NCBI GenBank assembly: GCA_023053575.1
Contig: JAKZAP010000014.1
Location: forward strand, 2,666,001-2,730,000
Length of the DNA stretch: 64,000 nucleotides
Direction of reading: 5' to 3'
From: Branchinecta lynchi
Taxonomy: Eukaryota > Arthropoda > Branchiopoda > Anostraca > Branchinectidae
Shown: one piece after another, positions 10,955 to 22,852 of the stretch
Numbering within the stretch: the stretch's first letter is position 1
Layout: the number at the start of each line of letters is the position of its first letter
Program-made: the position numbers and the translations under genes
The notes under the pieces: generated by a model
The model's input: the letters and a program-made list of their open reading frames with translations, nothing else
The model's database searches: none
What the model was told of the DNA's origin: nothing

Positions 10955-11471
10955 AGAACTCCTTGGCAAAGAACGCAGCTACATTTTACAGTGTAGTACC
11001 GACTCGCATAGAACGAATGAAAGTTTCGTCAAAAGACGCTTAGTTTCGAAAACACCCGACCCAAAAGGTACAGTCAGTCTGACGATACCATTTTGTAGGC
11101 CAAAAAATCCTGATTCACAATATGCTTGGAACGGTGGTATCCGACGCTGGCTTAACTCCTAAAAACACTTTTTTGTTTTCGTTTATACTTGCTTTTTGGA
11201 AGTGTTAGACCCCTTTTCGAAAAGTACCTATTTTAGTTGAGAATTGCTCAACAGGTAGTGAGCACAAGCAAGAATCGCCGCTAATTAGTTAACCCTACAG
11301 AGAAGACACGGAAGAGGAGATAAAATTGCGAAACATAAAGATCAGACTTTCTTGCTACTTACTCAGAGAACGCCGTAAAAGACAAATTATTCGATTTCTG
11401 ACTATTAACAGAGGAAATAATGTAGCTGAACTTGGCATTTTAATACGATGATTTTTACCCATGGTTGCAGC

Positions 11472-11648
11472 CAGGCCCGTATCCAGGAATTTATTTCGGG
11501 GGGGGGGGGGGAGTTTGCCTGCTGGTTGGACAAAAAAGTACAAAAAACACATAGATCAGAGGGAAAAGCTTACACAAATTATGATTTTTGTATGTTTCGG
11601 GGGGGGGGGGGTCAACCCCCTAACCCCACCCCCCTGGATGCGGCATTG
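11472..11648 (+). mobile_element. Short hAT-type non-autonomous element with poly-G tracts
   Basis: Perfect 8-bp target duplications GTTGCAGC (11464-11471 and 11649-11656) flank an element with ends CAGGCCCGTATCCAGG and CCTGGATGCGGCATTG. Two poly-G runs lie inside. Two relatives occur at 31375 and 51551. Eight-base duplications and CA(G)G ends are the hAT signature. Confidence 0.88.
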
Positions 11649-11689
11649 GTTGCAGCTCAGTCTGTCTGGTGTGTTTATTATGTGAACAG

Positions 11690-12106
11690 TTACGTGAATG
11701 CGAACAATGCAGGTTTGTGGTAAATGGTAGAACGTGTAGTAAATGGTACTAAAGAACCTGGTGTGAAGACGAATGGACGTTCATTAACCTGTTGTACCGA
11801 CAAGACTTGAACTTCTCGGGTGCACCCGACGAAGTTTCCACAATTTAATTTCTTACGTACAGGAGGGGTACAAGACCTCGTTTTTACACTACCTCGATTG
11901 TTGCCGCGAAAATGTTCGTATGGGGGGCAGGTGCTCTGTCGACTCGGATGAAGAATAGGGAATTTGATTTTGTGAAGCAACGTTGGCAAAGCTTGAGATT
12001 TGTGTGTCCCATTCAAATCGTTTTTTGGTGCTTTAGATATTTTGTGCGACATTTCAATACACGAGCATACTATTTGAACCAGTAATCCCTGTAGTTGTTC
12101 ATTCAT
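11690..12106 (-). other. Unassigned 138-codon open frame
   Basis: This is one of the longest open frames in the window. The product is basic and rich in Pro, Ser and Thr, without a signal peptide or a domain I recognise, and without visible splice or promoter context. It abuts a hAT element. It is probably a chance frame; recorded because of its length. Confidence 0.15.
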
Positions 12107-12324
12107 TCCAGCAAACTTAGGTTCTTAAGCAACAGACTCGCATCACATCCTTAATCAACGAGTGTCTAATCCTGGCACACGGAATCAGACGGTTCAATTT
12201 GGTTCGAATAACTTTTCTGCCGACAGTAGCCCAATACAGCAGATGATGGCACTTGTTTCTGTGGAGGAGAATAACTTATCAGGTTTCAGGTCCACTTATT
12301 TATTAACGGTATATTCATAATCAA

Positions 12325-12665
12325 CGGGTTCGATTTTGTTGTAATCCATTTTCAACCACTGTGTTTGATAGCTATACTCATTATTGAGAAGAAATAATGA
12401 AATAGCATCAGGCTTCATTTGTACTTTAAGACACCCTTTCCGGAATGTATTCCCGGCTTATTCGGAATCAGCGGGTTCGATTTGGTTGGAATCCATTTTT
12501 CAACCTACTGTGTTTGAGAGCGATACTTCTTATAGAGAGGAAATAATTGAACAGTATCGAGCTTCATTTCTACTTTAAGCCATCGTTTCCGGAACCAGTT
12601 GCCGGCATATTCGGAATCAGCGTGTTCGATTTGGTCGGAATCCACTGTTAAGCCTACTGTACCGT
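12325..12665 (+). repeat. Three-copy tandem repeat, ~148-bp unit
   Basis: Units start near 12325, 12471 and 12621, each with GGTTCGATTT(T/G)GTYG-AATCCA followed by CTACTGT. Between unit starts lie GAGGAAATAAT, GCTTCATTT and CTTTAAG blocks. The third unit is truncated. Confidence 0.8.
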
Positions 12666-13453
12666 TTGGGTTAGGGGGGTGTCACATTTTCAGGACCTAG
12701 CGGTCGGAATTGAATCCTGCATGCGATTCGTCGAAATTTTGGAGCATCTGACCGCGAAAGTGAGAGCCTGATGCGCGTTGAAACTGAGCCGAACACGGAA
12801 AATGACATTCGAAGAGGATGGATGAAACGATTGGGGATGTAGAGTGAATCAGTAATATAGGGAGGACAGGTCATTTAAAGCATAGTTACTGGAAATTTAG
12901 TTTTTGATGAAATAAGTAGTTAAATTATGTATGACCAGACCAGCGATCCACTGTCATGCCAGTCCCTTTGTTTCCAGTTGACCTATTCAGTTTCAAAGTA
13001 AATGTTTGACAAAGCCTTATTGCAGTTCCCGAGGCGAAATAACCAACCTCCTTCAAAAGTAAATATTGCCGACTCCCCCCTTTCGCGCATATTGAGATTC
13101 ACGATCAATCAGACATCGTATACGGCCGAGGACTTGTCTATTTGCCCGAGGACAATAATGCAGTGTCTGCCGACGGCTGATGCTAGTCGTCAATCAAATA
13201 TCTTTCCAGCTCAGATCTAAGGTTTGGGGACAGAATAGTATCGGAAGCTTACACAAACTGAGCTAAAAAATCAGTAGGTGGTGTCAAGTCCTAGGACCGA
13301 TTTTCAGTTCCGTATTAGGTAAGAGTATCAGCACCAGCCTTGGCAGGCTTTACCGGCCGTGCTCAGTCAGGAAGTGCAATGGGTGGACGGGGGCAAGCCA
13401 GTCTGTCCTTTTTCACACCCTTCCTTGCAACTTCTCTGGGTAGCCAGCGGAAG

Positions 13454-14080
13454 CAGTGGCGACATTTGGGGGGGGGGGGGGGGGGCTGGGGAGGGCGATG
13501 CCCCCCCCCCTGAATTTGAAATGGGCCCGAAATCCGAGGCTTTTTTGGCTATATTCCTTGTTGTTTGACATGCTGAAGAAAAGGCATTTAACAAATCGTA
13601 AATTTTAAACTACATCGCATAGTTAGTAATTTGGTTTTGAACCAAAGTCTTTGTATTTTAGTAGAATACAGGCTGATTTCCTTTATTTTTGTCTGCGACG
13701 CTCAGTTTCAATATAATTTTGCGTTTCTTAGATCTTTTAAGATGAACTAAAAAGATTCGATGATTCCAGATCTACTTCTCGAGATCGCGACAAATCTCTG
13801 TAGAGGGCTTCGGTCAAAAGCCTGAGAGGGTCTAAAGTCGCTTATTCTGTCGTATGGGTGGGCCTCAAACTCCAGGTCACAGCATGCTCAAGTGAAAATT
13901 TTTATTTGTGAAAGATCTTGGAACAATGCGTGATTCTTGCATATGCTCATTAGGGTATATTTTAAAACTGCTTTAATTTTACCCTAGAAAAGCAATTAGT
14001 TTGAGCAAAAAAAGTCTAAGATGGGAGCCCAAAATGAATGTTTGGCTCCACCCCTGATGCTTACTGAAATGGCGCCACTG
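13454..14080 (+). mobile_element. Older hAT-like element with CAGTGGCG ends
   Basis: It starts CAGTGGCGACATTTGGGG and ends TGAAATGGCGCCACTG. Flanks AGCGGAAG and ATTGGAAG match at 6 of 8 positions. A long poly-G run lies near the left end. Its last ~35 bp align with the end of the element at 30060-30234. Confidence 0.6.
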
Positions 14081-14164
14081 ATTGGAAGTTGGGTCGACTT
14101 GACTTGCCTTACAGGGTCACCCCGCTAAAAGCGTGTTCCTCCCTTTTTACAATAGTAAGTGTTG

Positions 14165-14400
14165 TCGGACAATAGTAACTGTGTCATTAATTTCGTTCCA
14201 TCTTCTTGAAAAGTAAGATACTGTCCAATCTTCTCAAAATACCAACTTGTAAATATTTGCTTACCAACTACGATCTCTGTGACGCGATTAGCGCATGGCG
14301 AGATGTTCTGCCAAAAGTAGAAAAATGTGCTGAAGACGTGACGTCAAGAAGCCAGAAGCCATAGACATAGTTACTACGATAGGTAGGATGGAATACGACC
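14165..14400 (-). mobile_element. MITE-1, diverged reverse copy
   Basis: Read on the minus strand it shows GTATTCCATCCTACCTATCG, GTTACTA, TGGCTTCT and GACGTCACG blocks and the CAATAGTAAC end found in the copies at 1633, 45022 and 56745. It is heavily mutated. Confidence 0.5.
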
Positions 14401-14814
14401 CAAGTTAAAAGCCAGGCTTCACCTTCCAGATTCCCAGACGTCCGGGTTCTGCATAGTCAAGCCAACCCTTCCAGATTTTCATGATAATGATGAAAGCAAA
14501 ATTTGCTGTCCTTGAACATTTCCTAGATGTCCCCTTTTCATTTCAAATATCGCTTGCATCCCAATCAAGACTGTCAATCACTTTCCCTTTTCTTCCTTCA
14601 TTTGCATATTTGTTGTACTCGAACTGGTTAATGCCTCTATAGCACCTTCCAGATTTCCGGAATCCGGGGTGTCCAACATCCCGGACTTCCAGACGTTTTT
14701 GGCCTGGCTTCACCTTCCAGATCCGTCTCGACGAAAACGGCTGTCTAGAATCCTGAAGAAAAATCTGGAAGGTGAAGCGGAAGTAGACGGGTAGAAAGAA
14801 ACTCAAAGCTCAGC

Positions 14815-15990
14815 AAATAGAGGGGGGGGGGGGGTGACCCGGGCACCAGTTTTTCTTTTCTTGCTAGGCCGCCATTTCTTGGCAGATTTATATCGTTTTT
14901 GTTGTCAAACGCGTAGAATGTCTGGGAGAATAGCTGGTAATTTTTTTCTACAGTAGGTTTTCTAGCACATTTTTTTCTGTTTATCAATTTGTCCGAACCA
15001 ACCCCATACCCGACATTATTTTTAATATAATATTTTTTAATCGACATTATTTAAACGTGTTCAAAATGGAAATGATAATAATGGACCTCAAAAGTATATA
15101 CAAAACTAAAGAAAACACGTGTTTCAATAGAGAAGTTGCATTAAATGAAAATCCTTCATTTAGACTTTCAGTTAACCTAGCGATTCCAGGGGCTGGTAAC
15201 TCCAAACTCATATCAATAAAGATTCTGCAGAAAGATGATTTTTAGTCCCACTCTTGCGCAGAAACAATATATTCAAGCCCCACACGGGTTTTCTTTCAAC
15301 GAGCCTCCCTTCTTGTTCGACTTCCCCACATAAGATACACATTGGTTTGACGTGTTCCCAAAATGAACTTCACAAGGACGATTCGCATTTCCTCCCCTTT
15401 CAAAATATTGTAAATTATAAATTTGAATTTTTAACTTTATAGCAGACAATTCTACGAACTAAGGTTCTTTTGTTGTGCCCTACCCGATTTTGATAATTAA
15501 TTCTGTTAACAAATAACACGATAAGGATTCTGATAATACCTTTTATATTTTCCAACCCAGTTTCGGGTTCGTATGTGGTATAAGTAGGCAAAGTCTGTCC
15601 GAACCAGCCCCTTCAGAACTGTCCGAACCAATCCCACCCTGACTAAAATAGCAAAATGGCGTACCACAGGAAAATGAACTGATCTATCTCGAAAATACTA
15701 AGCAGGCTATAAACTCTGATCACTAAGCTATATCTTACCATTTCATCGCCTTCCAGTTACCAATAATCTTCGCGGTACAGCTTTTTAACCTACCATTAGC
15801 TAAGAACTTTAACCTCAAGAAAACCAATTTCTTCAACTTTTTGTCTAAACCAGAAAAGCACAGATCATGAAACTTTAATACAAAGTTAGTTTACTAGACG
15901 GCGAATGTTCTGTACTTTTTTCAGATTTTAGTGACAATTTTTAATATTTGTTTCGCGGGTGTCTAGGCCAACCCCGTGACCGACCCAACC
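14815..15990. other. Stretch without recognised gene
   Basis: It begins with a G12+ run. GTCCGAACCA occurs three times (near 14990, 15595 and 15620), hinting at a decayed repeat. No coding evidence. Confidence 0.5.
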
Positions 15991-15999
15991 CCGAGCACT

Positions 16000-16095
16000 C
16001 CTACCTCTAGCTCAGCTCAGTTTTGTCGGGGTATTCATAGTCGCTGCATGGGACCAAAGACGGAGGTTCTGTTGGCTTATTTGTTCTTGCTAATA
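16000..16095 (+). mobile_element. Solo right end of the CAAGAAC-TIR family
   Basis: It matches 57215-57295 (CTCAGTTTTGTCGGGGTATTC, GTCGCTGCATGG.ACCAAAGAC, TTATTTGTTCTTG). A left end was not found nearby. Confidence 0.55.
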
Positions 16096-16666
16096 GGAAC
16101 TAACTTCTAGGTGGCTCTGAACTCGAGTATTGAGACTTTGTACCGTGGAGCTTAGCTACACGCAAGTCTTGCGGTCTACTTCCGTGCTTATGTGTCGCAG
16201 AAAATACACAAGCTGGTAAATCCCCGCTGGTTCCTCAAAAGTATATCATCCTGCATGGAGTCTTGGCAAGTTCAGCGCTCAGAGCTTGCTAGTTGTTGAA
16301 AGTTCTACATTGTTTCATTATGAACAAATGTGACAGGGTTATAGTAAACAGTAAATAAATAAGGTAATAATGCGCAGAAAATAATTGCTTTCACTTTCTC
16401 CGCTAAAGATAGGAAAACTTCAGTTACTCGGGAAGTAGACTATATCTGTGGCAAGTTGCTAATGACTAGGCTACTAATGAGACAAGGAGGATTTACAAAA
16501 CTATTCCGCTTAGAAGCGCTGAATTGGAATATGGTGAAGTTTTCCTTTCATCTTCTTTGCCAAAGTAGCTACAGTTTCTATTCCAGTATTGGGAAACACG
16601 GAAATTCTGCTTATTCTTATTTCATGCGGTAAAGAACGCGATTAAAACGTCAGAGGCAACTGATCC

Positions 16667-17245
16667 CAGGGTTGCTACCAGCTCAAGAAAAGAATCCATG
16701 GCAAGCACTGTTGCCAAAGGGACCACAAATGTGCCGCTCGCGACGCCATCTTTCGGCGAATAATTCTTCGTTACACAAAAACGCACATATTACCATTGCG
16801 GTGAAATTTTTGAAAATTTGAAAATTTTTTAAAATTTGTAGTTGTGACCCCTCTTGACTACTGGGTCACTTGGGTCTTCTTTCGTTAAATTCGTTTTCAC
16901 GTCCTTTGTAACGAAATCACATGCTGAAACTTTTGAATTCCCCGCGCTTCTTCAGTGCGTTGGTCGAAGCCGCTCTGTGGCCACAGATGAAGCCATCAAG
17001 GGGCGATGAGACAGTTAGTGCACAAACTTACTTCGGACCGCACAAGAATAGTTTTTGCTGTTTCCAACCGACGGCAATTTTATCCCGTGTGAAACAAAGT
17101 AAAACTCATGATTCCGAAGCAAAATCAATAATTTCGCGAGAAATAAAATGTTTTTTGAAAGCAAATCCATGGCATTTCCAGTATCCATGGCAGGGGTAGG
17201 AAAATCCATGTTTTCATGGATAAATCCATGGCGGTGGCAACCCTG
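16667..17245 (+). mobile_element. DNA transposon with CAGGGTTGC ends and ATCCATGG subrepeats
   Basis: The ends CAGGGTTGCTACC and GGTGGCAACCCTG are inverted repeats. CTGATCC is duplicated at 16660-16666 and 17246-17252. ATCCATGG occurs near both ends (around 16694 and four times from 17165 to 17232), like subterminal transposase-binding repeats. The 92-codon frame inside shows no recognisable domain. It lies next to a LINE relic. Confidence 0.8.
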
Positions 17246-17270
17246 CTGATCCTTTCATGAAGACCTAGAC

Positions 17271-18105
17271 CCTTTGATTCGACCTAACGAAAAATGCTTG
17301 CATTTCCTGGGGATTTTATTGGATGAGAACCTTGTCAGTTCTTGGTCTATTCGTTCTTTATTTCTAAAGAAGATTTATCAGCGGCTTCCATCATGGAATA
17401 AACAGAAATGATACGGAGTTGTGCATTGGGGCGAAAATGAAACTTGTTCCCATTTTCTCTTTGAGGGCCCTATTTTTATTCATGAACGTTTAAATTTAAT
17501 ATTTCACCTTAATAGAGTCAATGTCCCTTCCCATTTAATCTTGATTTAGTTTTTAAATTTAGGGATAGAAATGTTGTGTTGGAATACATCAGGAAAACTG
17601 AACGTTTGAATCTGGAATCATGATTTGATTTCAAAATATATGGCTTTTTTATGTAAGATAGTGGAATTCACAGTGTGTAATATTTAGTTTGTTTTCCTTT
17701 TCTTTTGAACAAATTGTTTGTACAAAGTTATGTGATGTGTAGTTTTATTTTAGATGTTTAATTTGTTCCTTTGTTAGTTGTGCAGGCTAAATCACGTAAT
17801 AAAATTCATTCAACCTTTCTTTTAGACACCGCATCAAGAGGGTTCAAGCAAAAATATCTCGTGATCTTGGAATTATTTGAAAACTTTAACACATTTTTGG
17901 GATGTATTATTTTGCCCCTGTATTTTTCATTTATACAGCCTTATTTGACTTATTGCAACTGGGTTCGGATCTCTAATTTCCAGTCTCTGCTCCATCCGGT
18001 TAAAGCAATCCATCAAAAGACTCGCCAGTTAATCTACGAAACCAACAATGGACATCGAAAAGCGCTTGCCTCACTGCTTCAGTTCTTTCTTTCCGAATTT
18101 CATTG
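17271..18105 (+). mobile_element. Broken LINE reverse-transcriptase fragment
   Basis: Around 17292-17345 the plus strand reads KCLHFLGILLDENLVSSW, the Phe-Leu-Gly...Asp-Glu-Asn segment that follows the catalytic core of non-LTR reverse transcriptases. After about 490 bp of T-rich sequence without RT similarity, 17840-18060 reads KISRDLGII, then in another frame YFSFIQPYLTYCNWV and LLHPVKAIHQKTRQLI. This is the thumb/connection motif (Leu-Tyr-x-Ser-Leu-Ile-x-Pro-Tyr-Leu-x-Tyr...Leu-Gln-Lys). Stops and frame changes show it is dead. The gap suggests an insertion. Confidence 0.7.
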
Positions 18106-18154
18106 AGACAGGAGCTCGCATAATCTACGTAACAAGGACCACCTACAATACTGT

Positions 18155-18345
18155 ATATGACTAAGTCCAAAACACGCCAGTTATCCTCAGGAAGAACAAG
18201 GAAAGGTCTCACAAATGACTCTAACACAACAACTCAATTCCTGGGTCAGTCAATCACGGCGATCGCTGTGGATAGCTGTAGTGGCGCTTCCGCTAGGTAT
18301 TCGGCGATTTTGCATCGGCGAGGAGAGTTAGTCATGAAGAGCGTT
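18155..18345 (+). mobile_element. Short element with ATGACTAA-type ends, copy 1
   Basis: It aligns with 49450-49705 (AAGTCCAAAACACGCCAGT, CAGGAAGAAC, GCGATTTTGCATCGGC, GGAGTTAGT). The ends ATGACTAAGTCC and GAGTTAGTCAT are inverted. It follows a LINE relic. Confidence 0.55.
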
Positions 18346-18399
18346 ACCTCAGACCAAGACTGTTAGATCATATTTAAGTCCTCGTATTGCATGTAGCCA

Positions 18400-19100
18400 T
18401 GGTTGCCACCGGTAGTACAATTGTACTCTTTTTAGTAAATTTTTTTCAAAGTACTGAGTTGGTAGTACATTTGAAACAGTAGTACTTTTGGAGTACATTT
18501 CAAGAAAGGTAGTACTTAAAAAAAAGAACCTTTCTGTCTAAGTGATGTGGGGCTAGTTGTATATCACTTATTTTATCTGAAACATTTGGTCATTTGATCC
18601 GATTACTTTAATCTTAATCTTGGTGAGCTAGTTAAGTCAATATTTGACAATGCAAAATGGATACGTTAGCTGAATTTTATTATCGCTATATTTCGACCCT
18701 TCTCGGCAAGGGTCCTGGTGTCATAAATTCGTGAAAATGCTAGCGCTTTTCTTCAAACCGCGTCATCTGGTCTTAGAACTGTCACGAAATACGACATTAC
18801 GCATCTGTACACATGATTAATTATCCAATCTACAAGAACAGACAAGAGGAGAATAGAGGATGATTTCGTTTTCTTTCGTGAAAAACGATATAGTATTTCT
18901 ACAGATTTTACCTAACCGGAATTTGTTCAAGTAGGAAAAATTCTAGTTTTGACGAAGGTTCGATTTCAGGCCATATTTATACTGTCGTGCTAAAGTGATT
19001 TACAGTAGCGACAATGGAAGAGAATGCGCAAAATTTTTTAGGTAGTACTTTTTCTCCTCTGGTAGTACTTTTTTACTACTTGGGGTAGTGAACTTTATTT
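18400..19100 (+). repeat. Cluster of GTAGTAC motifs, possible decayed DNA element
   Basis: GTAGTACTTTT or close variants occur several times at 18410-18515 and again at 19040-19095, framing about 500 bp of other sequence. This resembles the subterminal repeats of a hAT element such as 55429-56222, but I found no matching ends or duplication. Confidence 0.35.
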
Positions 19101-19698
19101 TAATACTGCAATAATGTCCGTAGCATTCAGTCGCTTGGTACCTTTAAAACCCAGCTTAAATTATTTTTGGTGGATAAATAAAATGGGGAAGAAAGACATT
19201 CGGGAATAAATGATCTGTTTTCAATCGGTTAATTTAAGCATTATGTGTAAAGGTAAGATCAATAATGAGGGTAGGGCGACATCTGTGGATGCTGACCTGA
19301 TATTTTTTTTAAATTTGGTGATTGTTGCAGATGGGTGTGGACTTGGTGTAAATGCCGAACGCCTTTACATTTATAAACGGTTCTAGGGACAATCAATTCC
19401 GCTAATAAATGGAAAAATATAAACTTATCCTGTGACGTCACTAGCCTACGTCAATCGGTTGAGGTTTAGTCGACACCGCTCCTTCTGCTGCCACTTTCTG
19501 TTTGTCTCTGGCGCTTGAATGAATGAAATGCTTTATTGTGAATATCGCGAGGATAAATAAAACAAAATATGTTAAAAAAATAAGATGTCTGCCACTTGTT
19601 AAAATTTTCCACAAAATATTGTCTGAATGACTGCCTGTATCTCATCGACGCACCAGGGTTGTATGGTCCCAACTTGTTTTGGTGTCGGGTGTAGCGCT

Positions 19699-20023
19699 CA
19701 GGGGCGTCACGACTGGGGGGGAGGGGGGGGGCGCCCCTCCCCCAATACTGTCGGCCAGTCGGTAAAAAAATACCCAGTCGGAGCGAAAAGCCGCGATTTC
19801 TCGTAAAAACAGTTTGTTCATGAAAACAGTCGGTTTTTCTGAAAATTAGTCGATTTTTCGTCAAAATAGTCGGTTTTTCTGAAAATCAGTCGATTTTTTT
19901 TTAAAACTATCATTTTTTTTTTAAACAGCGTTTTTTTCTGCAGAAACAGTCGGCAAAAATTACCAACCAGTCGCTAAATCCCTCGTCCCCCCCCCCCAAA
20001 CATTTTGGCTAGTAACGCCTCTG
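19699..20023 (+). mobile_element. hAT-type MITE with CAGTCGG subrepeats
   Basis: Perfect 8-bp duplications GTAGCGCT (19691-19698 and 20024-20031) flank ends CAGGGGCGTCACG and AGTAACGCCTCTG. The interior repeats AGTCGGTTTTTCTG-like units, with poly-G near the left and poly-C near the right. A diverged relative lies at 31101-31337. Confidence 0.9.
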
Positions 20024-20529
20024 GTAGCGCTGGGCTGATTTTGACGGCGGAAGGATATCACGGTGCTTCGAGGACGATAGCAAGCCATGTCCAAAAGACA
20101 TGACCAACTCATGCCTTCCCTCCTTCAAAGTGGTCAGCTTGAGCTGTGAGAGACATATATCGTATAACATTTTTTATGCATGCTGATGACTTTTCTTGTA
20201 TTGCTCTCTCTGTTCGAAGTGAATTTTGAGGAAGAAGCAGTAAGTAAAAATTAAATTAAATTCACTTGTTCTTTCTTGTTTTGTTTTGATGCAGAAGAGA
20301 CTCGTTTGTTTTTTAATTATTTTGGTATTCACCCCTATATAACGGGCAATGGAGCTTCTCAGGGTTGGCCACTTATTTTTCATTTATTTTTATATTTAAT
20401 AAGGCTGAAGTGAACTGAACTGCTGTGTTTTCTCAACAATTGCAAATCTGTTTCGGCTGTTTACAGACTGGCACAGTCCCCCTGGTGTTGATGAGAAACA
20501 CGGCGAAATTTGCATAGCCGGTATTTCTG

Positions 20530-21177
20530 ACCACTGAGGTCATCCTACACAGGAAGACCGGAATCGGAGAAACGGGAATGGGGGAAACGACTACACTGTC
20601 AGAAGTTTCATAACAGACAACAGAAGGATTTGCGAATTCAACAGACAGTGCGTAAGATACAACACTCGGGATGTTATCTGTTGTGTTGGAAACCAATATA
20701 CATGGAATGTTATGCATAACAAGCATTGCCAGGAAGAGCAACAACTAGTTCTAACCAGTGAGATCGTCATACACGGGAAGACCGGAATCGGAGAAACGGG
20801 AATGGGGGAACGGCTGCACTGTCAGAAGTTTCATAACAGACAACAGAAAGGATGCGCGAATTCAACAGACAGTGCGTAAGATGCAACATTTGGGATGTTA
20901 TCTGTTGTGTTGGAAAACAATATACATGGAATGTTATGCATAATAAGCATTGCCAGGAAGAGCAAAAAACAAACAAAAAAGCATCTACTGCCGTTTTTGT
21001 TCGTCATCATGGTATCTGAAAATTCAGCAGACGTTTTTTGGCGATTTTCCTGATGGCAACGCTTGTTATACATAACATTTTCAAACACAACAGACAACAT
21101 CCGAAGTGTTGTCTGTTACACATTGTCTGTTGAAACCGCGCATCTTTCTGTTATCTGTTATGACACTTCTGACACTT
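20530..21177 (+). mobile_element. Foldback MITE with duplicated left arm
   Basis: The left arm CACTGTCAGAAGTTTCATAA occurs at 20594 and again at 20817. The repeat unit of 223 bp includes outside flank (GGAAGACCGGAATCGGAGAA). A single right arm ends TGACACTTCTGACACTT at about 21177. So the element and some of its neighbour were tandemly duplicated on one side. It is the same family as 27530-27899. Confidence 0.75.
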
Positions 21178-21179
21178 TA

Positions 21180-22190
21180 GAGACGTATGGTTAATCAGCA
21201 ATAACGACGAGTCCTTTAAAGTTCCCTATAATACACAATGAATTCAATTTTTTTTTTATATTTTTATTCTTCTCGTGACTAATATGACTAGCATTTCGAC
21301 GCGATATGTCGTTATATACTCCGCATATCGCGACTCTAAATATAATCATAATACTGCAAAAGCGTCTAAATGTAGAAACAATATAGTAAGAAAAGCACTA
21401 AGCAACTGTATAATTAAGTAGCTAAATAAACTCTTTAGTTTACTACTGGTAAAATTGATATTCTCAGGCGTGATAAAATTGCACTTTGCCTACCAACTGG
21501 TTAATTAGTAAATTGTAAATTGACAGTATTCAGTAACAAACTATGACGTATTATTTATAAAAATGTCCGCATGTTAAAATGACACTCTAAAAAACTAAAC
21601 TATGTTAGAGCGAAACTATCCTAGCAAATATGGCGGAATTCGCGAAATTTAAATAGCGAGAAAAAAAGTATGTTACGTTCGGTTGTGCGAGATTCAGATT
21701 TACATTTTTTGTGCCACCGATCGAGTTCGAGACATAGCAAATCTGAGGGTTACGAAAAAGGATGCTCGGGTTGCAAATTGTTACTGGACTTGACGACCAC
21801 CATCTTCTTTTAAGAGCATCTCAACAAACAGTCGAGACTCTCCCAATTGGCCTTTTCAGTACCATCTATAGTATTAAGTCCGTATCTGAACAACCTCTAT
21901 CTGACTGACTGGAATTCATGGTCGAACGATAAGCTAGAATTATATTCGAAGGGCTCTTAAGCCTGAAGCTAAAAATCAAGACTTGCTATTGAACAAACTC
22001 TTATAAGATCATAATTTGAGATCAATTTTTTAATATTAGCGTTTGTGACTAGTCTAAACAAAAACACAAGGCCCTCTCAAGTGAGTAACTGAGAAAGGAA
22101 AAGACTTTTTCATCGATGAAGTTAATATTACTGAAATTTTCCAAGACGAAGGTAAAACCTCCTGTTCTTCAATGAAGTTAAATCAGCTAA
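21180..22190. other. Stretch without recognised gene
   Basis: AT-rich, no open frame of note on either strand, no recognised repeat ends. Confidence 0.6.
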
Positions 22191-22196
22191 AACTAA

Positions 22197-22480
22197 GGTT
22201 GCGTTCCGGAACTTAACGATCGTTAACACATTGTTAATAGTTGTTAACTTTTTGCGTTCCACGTTTCTGATTTGGAAATTTAAGCTCCGCCCACCTAAAA
22301 GTTCTGTTCCAGAGCTGAACGATTGTTAACTATTTTGTAACGATGGTCGGTGAGCATCGTTACAAAATAGTTAACAATTGTAGAACTGCGAATAGTTAAC
22401 GATCGTTAAAGCTGCAGTTAGCTCCGCCCCGAAGTGAAGTTAACGATAGTTAACAATTGTTAAGTTCGTGGGACTCAACC
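22197..22480 (+). mobile_element. Harbinger-like palindromic MITE
   Basis: The ends GGTTGCGTTCCGGAACTTAA and TTAAGTTCGTGGGACTCAACC are inverted, and TAA is duplicated at 22194-22196 and 22481-22483. Three-base TWA targets are typical of PIF/Harbinger. GTTAAC occurs repeatedly, and a central palindrome (arms GTTAACTATTTTGTAACGAT) folds on itself. Confidence 0.8.
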
Positions 22481-22852
22481 TAAGCTCACATCGTCGGAAA
22501 ACGAAGGAGAAGTACTGCCCCGCATTGTTACTTCGCATTGGACAACAAATAGTCAAAGTTAAAAAGAAAAATGTGTAAAGCAGTTCCACGGTTTCTCACT
22601 CCAGCATTTAACACGTTTACCAACTGCTTCTGGCTTCCTATACCGAAGTAAAGTTACAGCTCCATCTAACTTTTATGAGATCAGACTTGCTTCTACCGCT
22701 CGCAATTCAGTCTAATTAAAAGTTTTTCACAACCCTGGGTACTAAAACGACGAATAAAAAGTTTGAATGAAAACTGCCAACCCTTCGTTCTTTTCGCTAA
22801 ACTTAAAACTCGAGGTGGGAAAAAAAACTCAACGACGAGAAAGCCTTTACTT

